Part shown: one piece after another, positions 1 through 6,420 of the stretch
How positions within the stretch are numbered: position 1 is the stretch's first letter
How the letters are laid out: each line of letters opens with the position of its first letter
Origin: Victivallaceae bacterium
Lineage (GTDB): Bacteria > Verrucomicrobiota > Lentisphaeria > Victivallales > Victivallaceae
Assembly: GCA_028698975.1 (NCBI GenBank)
Contig: JAQVVK010000045.1
Coordinates: 1 to 12,859, forward strand
Length of the DNA stretch: 12,859 nucleotides
Reading direction: 5' to 3'
The notes under the pieces: model-generated
The model's database searches: none
The model's input: only the letters and a program-made list of their open reading frames with translations
What the model was told of the DNA's origin: nothing
Position numbers and translations under genes: made by a program

Positions 1-240
1 CATGATGTGTTCGACCGTGAACACGACCGCGTTGCCGCTGGCAATGGCGGTGCCGCGCCGCACATCTACCACGTTGGTGGCCAGAGGACGCACCTCCGGC
101 GCACCCGGCAGATCGACCCGCCGGAACACTATGCCGCTGTTTTCCGGTGCCGGTTTTACCCGCACCGTTACTCTGGCTCCGGAGTGGAGGGCAATGCCGG
201 ATACCGCCGCCGTGCCTTTGACTGTTCGTTGTTTTTCCAT
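1..240 (-). CDS. lpxC: UDP-3-O-acyl-N-acetylglucosamine deacetylase, N-terminal part (cut by window edge)
   Basis: LpxC is the zinc enzyme that removes the acetyl group from UDP-3-O-acyl-GlcNAc, the committed cytoplasmic step of lipid A synthesis. The 80 visible codons begin MEKQRTVKG, followed by SGIALHSG (residues 14-21), KPAPENSGIVFRRVDLP (29-45) and FTVEHIM (74-80). These match the LpxC N-terminus block by block (QRT, GxGLHxG, PAPxxxGIxFRRxD, TVEHxxAA). H78 corresponds to the first zinc ligand (His79 in E. coli). The ATG at 240 is preceded by a GGCGGA ribosome site five bases upstream on the minus strand. The gene runs off the left edge, so length is unknown, and so is any fusion to FabZ as found in some phyla. 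It is divergent from miaA. Family assignment is secure from the motifs. Confidence 0.95.
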   Translation of the reverse strand, partial: MEKQRTVKGTAAVSGIALHSGARVTVRVKPAPENSGIVFRRVDLPGAPEVRPLATNVVDVRRGTAIASGNAVVFTVEHIM

Positions 241-259
241 AAAAATCCGCCATTAAGCA

Positions 260-287
260 TTGAATTTTAAAATAGTCGCGTCATAAT
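260..287 (+). promoter_or_regulatory. Candidate promoter of the miaA operon
   Basis: TTGAAT at 260-265 and CATAAT at 282-287 are separated by 16 bp, upstream of miaA (ATG at 331). A second -10-like TATAAT lies at 287-292 but has no -35 at good spacing. Seen by eye only. Confidence 0.4.
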
Positions 288-314
288 ATAATACGAACAT
301 GCGGGGAATTGCAA
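285..314 (-). promoter_or_regulatory. Candidate promoter of lpxC
   Basis: On the minus strand TTGCAA (314-309) and TATATT (290-285) are separated by 18 bp, about 45 bp upstream of the lpxC start. It overlaps the candidate miaA promoter, so the two genes may share a bidirectional control region. Confidence 0.4.
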
Positions 315-330
315 ATTTTCATCAGGTTTT

Positions 331-1125
331 ATGAGTGAAAAAATAAAAATTATCGTTATTACCGGCCCGACCGCCACCGGAAAAACCGCGTTGGCGGTCA
401 AGCTGGCGCGACGTTTCGGCGGTGAAATCATCAGTGCCGATTCGCGTCAGGTCTATTCGCATATGGATATCGGCACCGGCAAAGACCTCGCCGAATATGG
501 GGAGATTGCCTGTCACCTGATCGATGTGGCCGACCCGGCTCGCGACGAATACAATCTCTATCGTTTTATGGTGGACGCGGCGGCGGCCATCGAAAATATC
601 GCCGGGCGGGGCAAACTTCCGGTCGTTTGCGGCGGCAGCGCGCTCTACGTCGGTGCGCTTCTGGCCGGGTACGAGCTGCCTGGCAAGGACAATTTCAAAT
701 TACCATTTGAGCTGGAGCCGCTGGCGATCGGGGTCTATTACCCCCGCGCCGCCGTGCGTGAGCGTATCGCGGCACGGCTTGACGCCCGCTTTGCCGCCGG
801 CATGATCGATGAAATCCGCGCTTTGCACGATCAATGTGGCGTGAGCTGGGAGAAACTCGAATATTTCGGTCTGGAATATCGCGCGATCGCCCGTTTTCTG
901 CAAGGCAAGTGCGATGAACCATCGATGCACGCCATTTTACTTGACCGTATCCGGCAGTTTGCCAAACGGCAGGATATCTTTTTCCGGAAACTGGAACGCG
1001 AGGGGGCGGTCATTCACTGGCTTCCGGCGGGGGAGGGGGCGGAAACGCTGGCCGAACGGTTTTTGGCCGGCCGGCCGCTGCCGGAGCCTGAAATCCGAAT
1101 GTGTGAGACTTTTTATGGAAAATAA
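331..1125 (+). CDS. miaA: tRNA dimethylallyltransferase, compact form
   Basis: MiaA transfers the dimethylallyl group of DMAPP to N6 of A37 in tRNAs reading U-starting codons. Seen: P-loop GPTATGKT (residues 12-19), the conserved ADSRQVY block (36-42, D37 being the likely catalytic Asp), MDIGTGK (45-51), the CGGSALY substrate-channel block (100-106, GGTGLY in most members), and the C-terminal RQFAKRQ motif that contacts the base. At 264 aa it is shorter than the usual roughly 300-320. Only about 18 residues lie between LLAG (110-113) and LAIGV (131-135), where E. coli has about 80, so the helical insertion that grips the anticodon stem appears absent. Plant-type Ipt enzymes also lack it, but the ADSRQVY and RQFAKRQ blocks are those of MiaA. 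The ribosome site is weak (AGG, 4 bases before ATG). It overlaps the next gene by 11 bp. Confidence 0.92.
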   Translation: MSEKIKIIVITGPTATGKTALAVKLARRFGGEIISADSRQVYSHMDIGTGKDLAEYGEIACHLIDVADPARDEYNLYRFMVDAAAAIENIAGRGKLPVVCGGSALYVGALLAGYELPGKDNFKLPFELEPLAIGVYYPRAAVRERIAARLDARFAAGMIDEIRALHDQCGVSWEKLEYFGLEYRAIARFLQGKCDEPSMHAILLDRIRQFAKRQDIFFRKLEREGAVIHWLPAGEGAETLAERFLAGRPLPEPEIRMCETFYGK

Positions 1126-2128
1126 ACAGCCGGCCATCGCCGCCGAACTCCGGCGGCGTATTGTTTCCGGGGCGTATCCCAACGGGCTGCCCGGTTCGAT
1201 AGCGCTCGCCCGCGAGTTCGGCGTGAACTTCAAGACGGTTGACAAGGCTCTGGCCCGGTTGACCGCCGAAGGGCTGATCGAGCGGCGACGGCGCGCCGGC
1301 ACCCGGGTGCGCAACGGCGGAGCTATTGCCGGAAACCGCTGCATAGAAGTTATTTTTGAGGGATTTACCTCGGTACTCAGTCACCCGTTTTGGAGCGATG
1401 TCTGGCTGGGCATGGTCGAGAAACTTAATTTTTACGGATACCGGCCGGTGCTGAATATGCTTTCTTCCGACCCCGTCACCGGTCTGTTGAGACTTGACGA
1501 CTTCGCCATGTGCGACGCGGCAGGCCGGATTCTGCTCGGTGTCAGCGAACGGCGGCTGATTGACGCGGTGCGCAACTCCGGAGTGCGCTTCATCACCGCG
1601 TGCGACCCGGTCGGCGACCCGGCCATACCGCAGGTGAGTTTTGACTTTACCTCCGGCATCGGCGAAGCGGTGGATTTCCTCTCGGCGCGAGGCTGTGAGC
1701 GCATCGCATTTGTCGGGGAGACCTCCAGTCTGGTCGATGAAGGAGTCCTTCAAAAATTTGCCGCTTACCGGCGGGCGGTGCAAAAATACCGTCAACTTGA
1801 CCCCGCGCTTTTGGCCAACACCCGTCCGCTGGCGGGGGGAGCTGCCGGCGCGGTCGATGAAATGCTCCGGCGCGTCGCGCCGGATGCCTTGATCGCCGCC
1901 TACGATCATCAGCTGCCGGAGATCATCGAGGGGCTGCGCCGCGCCGGATTGGATATACCGGTGATCGGTTGCGACGGCATTGAAGTTCCCGGCGTGCCGT
2001 CATTGCGTCCGGTGGTGACTGCGCCGCGCCGCCAGTGTGGAGCCTTGGCCGCCGAACTTCTGATCGAAGCGATCGAGAAGCGGCGCGAAGTGCGCTCCAT
2101 GCGGCTTCAGGCAAGGTTTCGGCAATGA
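1115..2128 (+). CDS. GntR-type transcriptional regulator with LacI-like sensor domain
   Basis: A 337-aa one-component regulator. Residues about 5-67 form a GntR winged helix (IAAELRRRIVSG, LAREFGVNFKTVDKALARL, AEGLIERRRRAGTRV). The remainder, about 77-335, resembles the periplasmic-binding-protein sensor domain of LacI/GalR regulators: ERIAFVGET, PDALIAAYD, IPVIGCDG and a C-terminal GALAAELLIEAIE. This GntR-LacI hybrid (AraR-like architecture) usually senses a sugar or other small ligand and represses nearby transport or catabolic genes, but no such gene is adjacent. The reading frame is open further upstream; the ATG at 1115 is chosen because the winged helix starts at once and earlier codons only mirror miaA. 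It overlaps miaA by 11 bp and the next gene by 4 bp (ATGA), so the three are likely co-transcribed. Ligand and operator are unknown. Confidence 0.85.
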   Translation: MENKQPAIAAELRRRIVSGAYPNGLPGSIALAREFGVNFKTVDKALARLTAEGLIERRRRAGTRVRNGGAIAGNRCIEVIFEGFTSVLSHPFWSDVWLGMVEKLNFYGYRPVLNMLSSDPVTGLLRLDDFAMCDAAGRILLGVSERRLIDAVRNSGVRFITACDPVGDPAIPQVSFDFTSGIGEAVDFLSARGCERIAFVGETSSLVDEGVLQKFAAYRRAVQKYRQLDPALLANTRPLAGGAAGAVDEMLRRVAPDALIAAYDHQLPEIIEGLRRAGLDIPVIGCDGIEVPGVPSLRPVVTAPRRQCGALAAELLIEAIEKRREVRSMRLQARFRQ

Positions 2129-2784
2129 AACAATTGCGGGTTGCCGAAAATCACCATCAGGTCTTGCCGCACTGGGCGGAGGTGCGGCGCGAACTCTCGG
2201 AGCATCAACCTTTTATGGTATTGACGCTGGATCATCATACCGATGTCTTAAAAGCGTTTCGCGGCTCCGGCGCGGTGGAGCCGGGCGTTTGGCGCGACCC
2301 CTCCGCGACGGCGGCGGCGGTGGCGCGTCTGCGTCACGACGAACAACTTGACTGGGCGGTTTCAAGCGGCTTGGCGTCGCGGGCGGTGGCGATCACCCAT
2401 GTGCGCATGGCGGAGCTGCCGGCGTCGCCTTTGATCGAAGTGCGTACTCCGCCGGATTTCCCCGACGAATTTATAATGCTTAACCAGCCCGAACTCTTTC
2501 GCGGACAGGCCGATGCCGTGTTTGAGCGTGCGTTTTTAGCTCCGCTGCTGCAAGGGATCGACTTCACAAAGCCATTTTTGCTTGACATCGATTGCGATTA
2601 TGTTATGACCGGGCAAGCACTGCACCCGGTCGACGGCTCGCTTATGCGTGAACTCGCGTCGCGGGCGTTGGCGGTAACGGCCGCCTGCGAGCGCGATTAT
2701 GTGCGTTTACTGCGGCTGCCGGGAGAATGCATCGATTCCGACGCGGTGCTTGCCGGGTTGCGCCGGATGTGCGGACTTGATTGA
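2125..2784 (+). CDS. UPF0489 family protein, peptide-arginase-like
   Basis: A 219-aa protein resembling the UPF0489 (C5orf22-like) family, whose characterised bacterial members OspR and FlmR are metal-dependent peptide arginases that turn arginine into ornithine in ribosomal peptides. Seen: ENHHQVLPHW (residues 8-17), LDHHTD (35-40, D36/H38/D40 as D-x-H-x-D ligands) and LLDIDCDYV (152-160, D154/D156/D158). These fit the arginase-fold metal site (DxHxD ... DxD). No signal peptide or membrane segment is visible, so it should be cytoplasmic. The ATG at 2125 overlaps the regulator's stop as ATGA, and the longer upstream frame lies inside the regulator. No RiPP precursor or radical SAM enzyme is nearby, so the substrate is open; urea hydrolysis on another guanidino compound, or a different metal hydrolase role, is possible. 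Family membership is likely; function is inferred. Confidence 0.75.
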   Translation: MKQLRVAENHHQVLPHWAEVRRELSEHQPFMVLTLDHHTDVLKAFRGSGAVEPGVWRDPSATAAAVARLRHDEQLDWAVSSGLASRAVAITHVRMAELPASPLIEVRTPPDFPDEFIMLNQPELFRGQADAVFERAFLAPLLQGIDFTKPFLLDIDCDYVMTGQALHPVDGSLMRELASRALAVTAACERDYVRLLRLPGECIDSDAVLAGLRRMCGLD

Positions 2785-2801
2785 CGAAGCGGCGACGGCG
2801 G

Positions 2802-3197
2802 TCAATCCATTGGTTCAAGTTTGCGCGTGGCACGCGGCTGTACGGCCTGCTTCCTCAGCACAAACGACTTATCCGGATTGCCCAGCACTTCAACGTTGAT
2901 CGAACCGTTTTCGTCATAGTTCAGGTTATAGTAAAAACGCCAGTCTTTGCGTTCCTTTTCGCTCATATCCAGAGTGATTTCGCCATTTTTTTCGAGTTTA
3001 TAGTTTCCGCCCCATATCCAGGCGTTTGTGTTGCCCGGCACCATTGCCGGGCGCGGCAGCTGAATCACGATCTGATCGTTGAAGACCGCGGCGAAATCAG
3101 AACCGTTTCGATTGGTGTACAATCCATTGTACAGATGCGGTGACGAGCACCCGCCGATCAGCGCGGTGACAGCGGCCAGAAACAATATTTTTTTCAT
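2802..3197 (-). CDS. Small predicted lipoprotein of unknown function
   Basis: A 131-aa protein not recognised as a family. It starts with a lipoprotein signal: MKK, a hydrophobic stretch, then the lipobox IGGC with C17 as the predicted lipidated residue, followed by SS, which suggests outer-membrane rather than inner-membrane retention in the E. coli rule. The mature part is polar and looks beta-rich (GLYTNRNGSDFAAVF, WIWGGNYKL, DWRFYYNLNYDENG), like small proteins with repeated strands that describe how a quantity varies from a default. The ATG at 3197 has GAGGA about seven bases upstream. It converges on the UPF0489 gene with a 17-base gap and is divergent from bioC. Its export by the Sec/Lol route is an inference from the lipobox. 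Confidence 0.8.
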   Translation of the reverse strand: MKKILFLAAVTALIGGCSSPHLYNGLYTNRNGSDFAAVFNDQIVIQLPRPAMVPGNTNAWIWGGNYKLEKNGEITLDMSEKERKDWRFYYNLNYDENGSINVEVLGNPDKSFVLRKQAVQPRATRKLEPMD

Positions 3198-3227
3198 GAT
3201 CGATCCTCATATTATAAAAACAGAAAT

Positions 3228-3256
3228 AATTTACACGCCCAACCATAAAATTTCAA
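3228..3256 (-). promoter_or_regulatory. Promoter of the lipoprotein gene
   Basis: On the minus strand TTGAAA (3256-3251) and TAAATT (3233-3228) are separated by exactly 17 bp, about 30 bp upstream of the lipoprotein start. A TATAAT at 3216-3211 is closer, but its start point would fall in the ribosome site. Confidence 0.55.
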
Positions 3257-3274
3257 GTACTTTTTTGATTTGGT

Positions 3275-3303
3275 TTGACAGTTGTCCAACTCAGAGGTAT
3301 CTT
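3275..3303 (+). promoter_or_regulatory. Promoter of bioC
   Basis: A perfect TTGACA (3275-3280) is followed after 17 bp by TATCTT (3298-3303). Transcription would begin near 3310, downstream of the ATG at 3304 but upstream of a GGAG site (3321-3324) and a GTG (3331). If this promoter is the main one, bioC must start at the GTG. Confidence 0.55.
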
Positions 3304-4098
3304 ATGCGAAAGTCAGCTCCGGAGTTACCCGTGCATCGAGAAAAAGAACAGAAACTGGATTTAATCCGCCAACGATTCAAACGCGGCCTGGCCACCTACA
3401 ATCGCGCTGCCGTTGTTCAACTGGAAATGGCTGAGACCATCATTGCGCTTTTGCGGGAAATCCGGCCGCACGGTCGTTTCGACCGGGGATTGGAGCTGGG
3501 GTGCGGAGCCGGGCTTTTGACCGATCTGCTTGAGCAGACGTTTGTTTTTGACCACTTGGAGCTGGTCGATCTGGTGGCCGAGTGTGCCGGGTTTCACGGT
3601 CACCGCCGCAATGTTTCGTTTGTGGCCGGTGATTTGGAAACCGTTAAGTTGGACGGGCGTTTTTCGCTGATAGCGGCCAATGCCGCGCTGCAGTGGGTGG
3701 AGGAGCCGGCCACGCTTTATGCGCGACTGGCCGCCGCGATGTCTCCAGATGGAGTGCTCGCCTTTTCCAGTTTCGCCCCCGGCAACCTCGGTGAAATCAA
3801 CGAACTCGCCGGAGGCGGACTTCATTATTCATCGCCGGACGAAACGATCTCACAACTTACGCCTTATTTTGAAGTGATTCACTGCTTTGCTGCCGAGCGG
3901 CGACTGGAGTTCGCGTCACCGATGGCGGTTTTGCATCATCTGCGCAACACCGGCGTCACCGGCGTCGCGCCCGGACGCAGCTGGACGAGGCATGAACTTG
4001 ATGAATTTACTTCAGGTTATCGCCGTTGCTTCGGCACGCCGCATGGCGGCGTCACCTTGACTTACCGCCCGTTATTCGCAATAGCCGTAAAACATTAA
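3304..4098 (+). CDS. bioC: Malonyl-ACP O-methyltransferase (biotin synthesis)
   Basis: BioC methylates the free carboxyl of malonyl-ACP with S-adenosylmethionine, disguising it so the fatty-acid enzymes can build pimeloyl-ACP for biotin. Seen: an N-terminal RFKRGLATYNRAAVVQ block (residues 24-39) matching the family's RFxxAAxxYxxxAxxQ, SAM motif I LELGCGAGLLT (63-73), NAALQWVEEP (126-135; family NLALQWxxD) and SSFAPGNLGEI (155-165; family STFGPGTLxEL). The product is 264 aa from the ATG at 3304, which has AGAGGT six bases upstream. The GTG at 3331 (255 aa) has GGAG six bases upstream and better fits the promoter at 3275-3303, so the start is uncertain. No other biotin gene is in the window, nor the partner esterase (BioH, BioG or similar). 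A methyltransferase with another acyl-ACP substrate is possible but less likely. Confidence 0.9.
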   Translation: MRKSAPELPVHREKEQKLDLIRQRFKRGLATYNRAAVVQLEMAETIIALLREIRPHGRFDRGLELGCGAGLLTDLLEQTFVFDHLELVDLVAECAGFHGHRRNVSFVAGDLETVKLDGRFSLIAANAALQWVEEPATLYARLAAAMSPDGVLAFSSFAPGNLGEINELAGGGLHYSSPDETISQLTPYFEVIHCFAAERRLEFASPMAVLHHLRNTGVTGVAPGRSWTRHELDEFTSGYRRCFGTPHGGVTLTYRPLFAIAVKH

Positions 4099-4120
4099 AA
4101 ATTGCAAAAAAATCCATTTT

Positions 4121-4147
4121 CGGAGTAAAAAAAGATTGTTTACTCCG
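4121..4147. repeat. Perfect inverted repeat, 9-bp arms
   Basis: CGGAGTAAA (4121-4129) and TTTACTCCG (4139-4147) flank a 9-base loop, beginning 23 bases after the bioC stop. No T-run follows on the plus strand, so it is a poor intrinsic terminator there. It could end bioC transcription by another route or be a dyad operator. It does not match the BirA box arrangement. Confidence 0.6.
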
Positions 4148-4174
4148 CTTTATGGGTTACCTTATATTCGTATG

Positions 4175-4194
4175 CAAAATATGCGGATATTTTG
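4175..4194. repeat. Perfect 20-bp AT-rich palindrome, operator-like
   Basis: CAAAATAT, GCGG, ATATTTTG: 8-bp arms around a 4-base centre. It lies just downstream of a TATATT (4163-4168) that could be the -10 of a tatC promoter (weak TTACTC at 4140-4145, 17-bp spacing). A dyad at that place fits a repressor site. No protein is identified for it. Confidence 0.5.
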
Positions 4195-4198
4195 AGAT

Positions 4199-4276
4199 CG
4201 GGGGAAGTCCGGGTTTCATTATTTGCCCCCCGCGGCGTGACGCTCCTCAGGCGGGAGCAAGTTGTGTGTGGGCCGC
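4199..4276 (+). other. GC-rich hairpin-prone leader upstream of tatC
   Basis: The gene-free stretch 4099-4321 contains, after two dyads, a segment with several possible helices. CGGGGG (4199-4204) can pair with CCCCCG (4227-4232). GCTCC (4242-4246) can pair with GGAGC (4254-4258) over a 7-base loop. GCGGC (4232-4236) can pair with GCCGC (4272-4276), enclosing that hairpin. A short GTTG-AAA-CAAC hairpin follows just before the tatC ribosome site. I recognise no riboswitch, SRP RNA, 6S RNA or RNase P RNA. It could be a long structured 5' leader or a small RNA. The pairing is by eye only. Confidence 0.3.
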
Positions 4277-4321
4277 TTTTAGGCGATTGCGGAGCGTTGA
4301 AACAACAGGTTGTATATATAT

Positions 4322-5044
4322 ATGAGTGAACAATCTCAAGAAACGCTTATTTACCATCTTGAAGCCTTGCGCCGGGCCGTGCTCGCTATCGTGATCGCCA
4401 CCGCCGTACTGTATCCGGTCGGGTATTGGCTTGCGCCCGAAATAATCGGGTGGCTGGTGCGCTGGTGTTTCCCGTCGGGCATGGGGGTGCTCCACTATTT
4501 TTCGCCGATGGAGGTGTTTTGGGTGCATCTCAAACTGGGGCTGATCCTTGCGCTGGCCATGGCCTACCCGTGGAATATCTGGCAACTGTGGCGGTTTCTG
4601 CTGCCTGCGCTTTATCGGGGCGAACGGCGCGCTCTCGGCTGGTGGATAGTGTTTTCTTCGGTGCTGTTTTTCGGCGGGATCGCTTTTTGCGTCGGCGTGA
4701 TCCTGCCGATGCTGATGAATTTCTCCGTCGGGTTCGCCTCGCCCGAATTGCAGCCGATGCTGGGGCTGGCACAATTTCTGGAGCTGGCCGGGTGGTTGAT
4801 GCTGGCCTTTGGCGTGATGTTCCAATCGCCGGTGCTGGTGCTGCTGGCGGTGCGTTTCGGGCTGGTTTCAACTTCATCGCTGCGGCACCAGCGGCCTTAC
4901 GTCATGCTTGGCATACTGGTCGTTTCCGCCGTGTTGACGCCGCCCGACGTCGTGAGTCAGGTGATGCTGGCGATACCGACGTGGCTTTTATTTGAGACTG
5001 GATTGTTCCTTGCCAAAAGGATTGAAAAGGAGAACACAATATGA
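4322..5044 (+). CDS. tatC: Sec-independent protein translocase TatC
   Basis: TatC is the inner-membrane receptor of the twin-arginine pathway, which exports folded, often cofactor-containing proteins. The 240-aa product has the family's usual size and six hydrophobic segments. Seen: HLEALRR at the N-terminus (12-18), YFSPMEVFW (59-67), WRFLLPALYRGERR (90-103, with F92 and E101 at the places of E. coli F94 and E103), FGVMFQSPV (163-171) and LTPPDVVSQVMLAIP (205-219, D209 equals D211). The conserved Glu170 position is Gln168 here. The ATG at 4322 lies in an ATATAT run with only ACAGG about 12 bases upstream, so initiation may be weak. TatA/TatB are not in the window. Its stop overlaps the next start by 4 bp, and that gene encodes a twin-arginine signal. 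Confidence 0.95.
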   Translation: MSEQSQETLIYHLEALRRAVLAIVIATAVLYPVGYWLAPEIIGWLVRWCFPSGMGVLHYFSPMEVFWVHLKLGLILALAMAYPWNIWQLWRFLLPALYRGERRALGWWIVFSSVLFFGGIAFCVGVILPMLMNFSVGFASPELQPMLGLAQFLELAGWLMLAFGVMFQSPVLVLLAVRFGLVSTSSLRHQRPYVMLGILVVSAVLTPPDVVSQVMLAIPTWLLFETGLFLAKRIEKENTI

Positions 5045-6300
5045 ACCGTCGTGATTTTCTCAAAAACGCCATTACCCTTGCCGCTTTCGCGCCGGTGGTC
5101 AGATTGGCCGCCGCCACCGGGGTTGACGGAAACACGAAAGCGGGAGATGTCGCCGCACAGGTGACCCGCCGCCGCTACAAAAACACCGATCAAATGCTGC
5201 CCTTGCTCGGTTTCGGCATGATGCGGCTGCCGCGTCTGAACCCGGATCGGCCGGAAATCGATTACAAGGTGGCGGCCCGCATGGTGGATATGGCGATGAA
5301 GTCCGGGTGCAACTACTTTGACACCGCCTACATGTACCACAATGGATTGAGTGAAAAATGTACCGGCGAATTGTTGTCGAAATATCCGCGTGAGAGTTTC
5401 TATCTGGCCGACAAGATGCCGCCGTGGTTTGCCAAAAAACGTTCCGACCTCGATCGTATTTTCAACGAACAGTTGTCGCGCTGCAAGACCGGGTACTTCG
5501 ATTTTTATCTTATCCATGCGTTGAGCGCACCGGGCTGGAAACATGCCGAGGAGCTAAAGGTATATGATTTTCTGAGACAGAAACAGGCCGAGGGCAAAAT
5601 CCGCCGGTTGGGATTTTCGTTTCATGATACGCCGGAAGTGCTTAGGCAGATTGTCAAGGCCAAACCGTTTGATTTTGTTCAGCTTCAGATCAACTATTAT
5701 GACTGGGATAATTACCGGTCGCGCGAGCAGTACGAGATCGCTACCGAATCCGGCCTGCCGGTGATCGTCATGGAGCCGTTGCGCGGCGGATCGCTTGCCA
5801 CGCTCAACCCGGAGGCGACGGCCATTCTTGACAAGGCCGGGCCGGGGGCCGGAAATGCTTCTTGGGCTTTGCGTTACGTCGCGTCGCTGCCCAATGTTAT
5901 AACCGTGCTTTCCGGCATGTCGCTTCCGGCGCATGTCAAAGACAACATCAACACATTCGCGCCGTTCAAACCGCTGTCCGACGCCGAACGCGTCACGCTG
6001 GCCGACGCGCTGGCCGCCTATCGCCGCAAGTGGGAGGTGCCTTGCACCAACTGCCAGTACTGTTTGCCTTGCCCGGTCGGCGTGGAGATACCCAAGATAT
6101 TCAATATTTTCAATCAATATAAGGTCAGCGGCAATGCCGGGCAGTTGTTGCGCGGCTACAACGCGATTCCCGCCGAGGCAAGGGCGTCTGAGTGTGTGCG
6201 CTGCGGCAAGTGCGTGAAACGCTGCCCGCAGCATATCTCCATTCCGGACGAACTTGCGAAGATCGCGGCCGAGATAAAAAAGCTTTCGGCTAAAAAATAA
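5041..6300 (+). CDS. Tat-exported aldo/keto reductase with C-terminal [4Fe-4S] ferredoxin domain
   Basis: A 419-aa oxidoreductase. Residues 2-8 (NRRDFLK) are a textbook twin-arginine motif, followed by a hydrophobic stretch and a possible cleavage near AAA (23-25). This implies folding and cluster loading in the cytoplasm, then export. The aldo/keto reductase barrel covers about 46-330, with the tetrad D94 (FDTA), Y99, K125 and H159 (FYLIHA). The tail has CTNCQYCLPCP (335-345) and CVRCGKCVKRCP (385-396), enough Cys for two [4Fe-4S] clusters. Such fusions are common in anaerobes; substrates are mostly unknown. The ATG overlaps the tatC stop as ATGA, with AAAGGAG upstream inside tatC. How NAD(P)H would be supplied outside the cytoplasm is unclear; the Tat motif could also act as a membrane anchor. 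Confidence 0.88.
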   Translation: MNRRDFLKNAITLAAFAPVVRLAAATGVDGNTKAGDVAAQVTRRRYKNTDQMLPLLGFGMMRLPRLNPDRPEIDYKVAARMVDMAMKSGCNYFDTAYMYHNGLSEKCTGELLSKYPRESFYLADKMPPWFAKKRSDLDRIFNEQLSRCKTGYFDFYLIHALSAPGWKHAEELKVYDFLRQKQAEGKIRRLGFSFHDTPEVLRQIVKAKPFDFVQLQINYYDWDNYRSREQYEIATESGLPVIVMEPLRGGSLATLNPEATAILDKAGPGAGNASWALRYVASLPNVITVLSGMSLPAHVKDNINTFAPFKPLSDAERVTLADALAAYRRKWEVPCTNCQYCLPCPVGVEIPKIFNIFNQYKVSGNAGQLLRGYNAIPAEARASECVRCGKCVKRCPQHISIPDELAKIAAEIKKLSAKK

Positions 6301-6346
6301 GTTCGCATGGCTTGTCTTTTGAGCGAGCAAAAAATAAAGATTCTTT

Positions 6347-6375
6347 TTGCAATTTTTCTAAACGGATGTTATATT
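6347..6375 (+). promoter_or_regulatory. Promoter of the four-gene 6421-9281 operon
   Basis: TTGCAA (6347-6352) and TATATT (6370-6375) are separated by exactly 17 bp. The first gene's ribosome site (GGAGGGGG) and ATG at 6421 follow 46 bp later. Confidence 0.6.
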
Positions 6376-6420
6376 CTTTATTTCAATAAAATTTCATATT
6401 TACCGGAGGGGGACTGGAAT

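Noticed and set aside
914..1114. In-frame extension of the GntR regulator upstream of 1115
   Set aside because: It overlaps the C-terminal part of miaA, which contains the conserved RQFAKRQ block; the winged helix begins right after the ATG at 1115.
1010..1909. A 299-codon minus-strand frame
   Set aside because: It is antisense to the GntR regulator, whose domains are clear; its composition (rich in G, R, H, Q) is that of a mirror frame in GC-rich DNA.
3079..3303. In-frame extension of bioC upstream of 3304
   Set aside because: It runs antisense through the lipoprotein start and across both promoters, and adds nothing resembling BioC.
4121..4147. BirA operator for biotin genes
   Set aside because: The arms and the 9-base spacing do not fit the TTGTAAACC-N14/15-GGTTTACAA pattern, and it lies downstream of bioC rather than upstream.
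4199..4232. GGGGAAGTCCGGG looked like the conserved core of RNase P RNA or an SRP RNA
   Set aside because: The region is too short, lacks the other conserved blocks and the GGAAGGAAGCA-type SRP loop.
4152..4325. A 57-codon plus-strand frame (MGYLIFVCKICGYFEIGG...) ending in the tatC start
   Set aside because: No ribosome site, Cys/Arg-rich composition typical of a chance frame, no TatA-like features, and it lies over the dyads and hairpins.
6327..6350. GCAAAAA ... TTTTTGC inverted repeat after the aldo/keto reductase gene as a terminator
   Set aside because: The stem is almost all A-T and overlaps the -35 of the next promoter; too weak to call a terminator.
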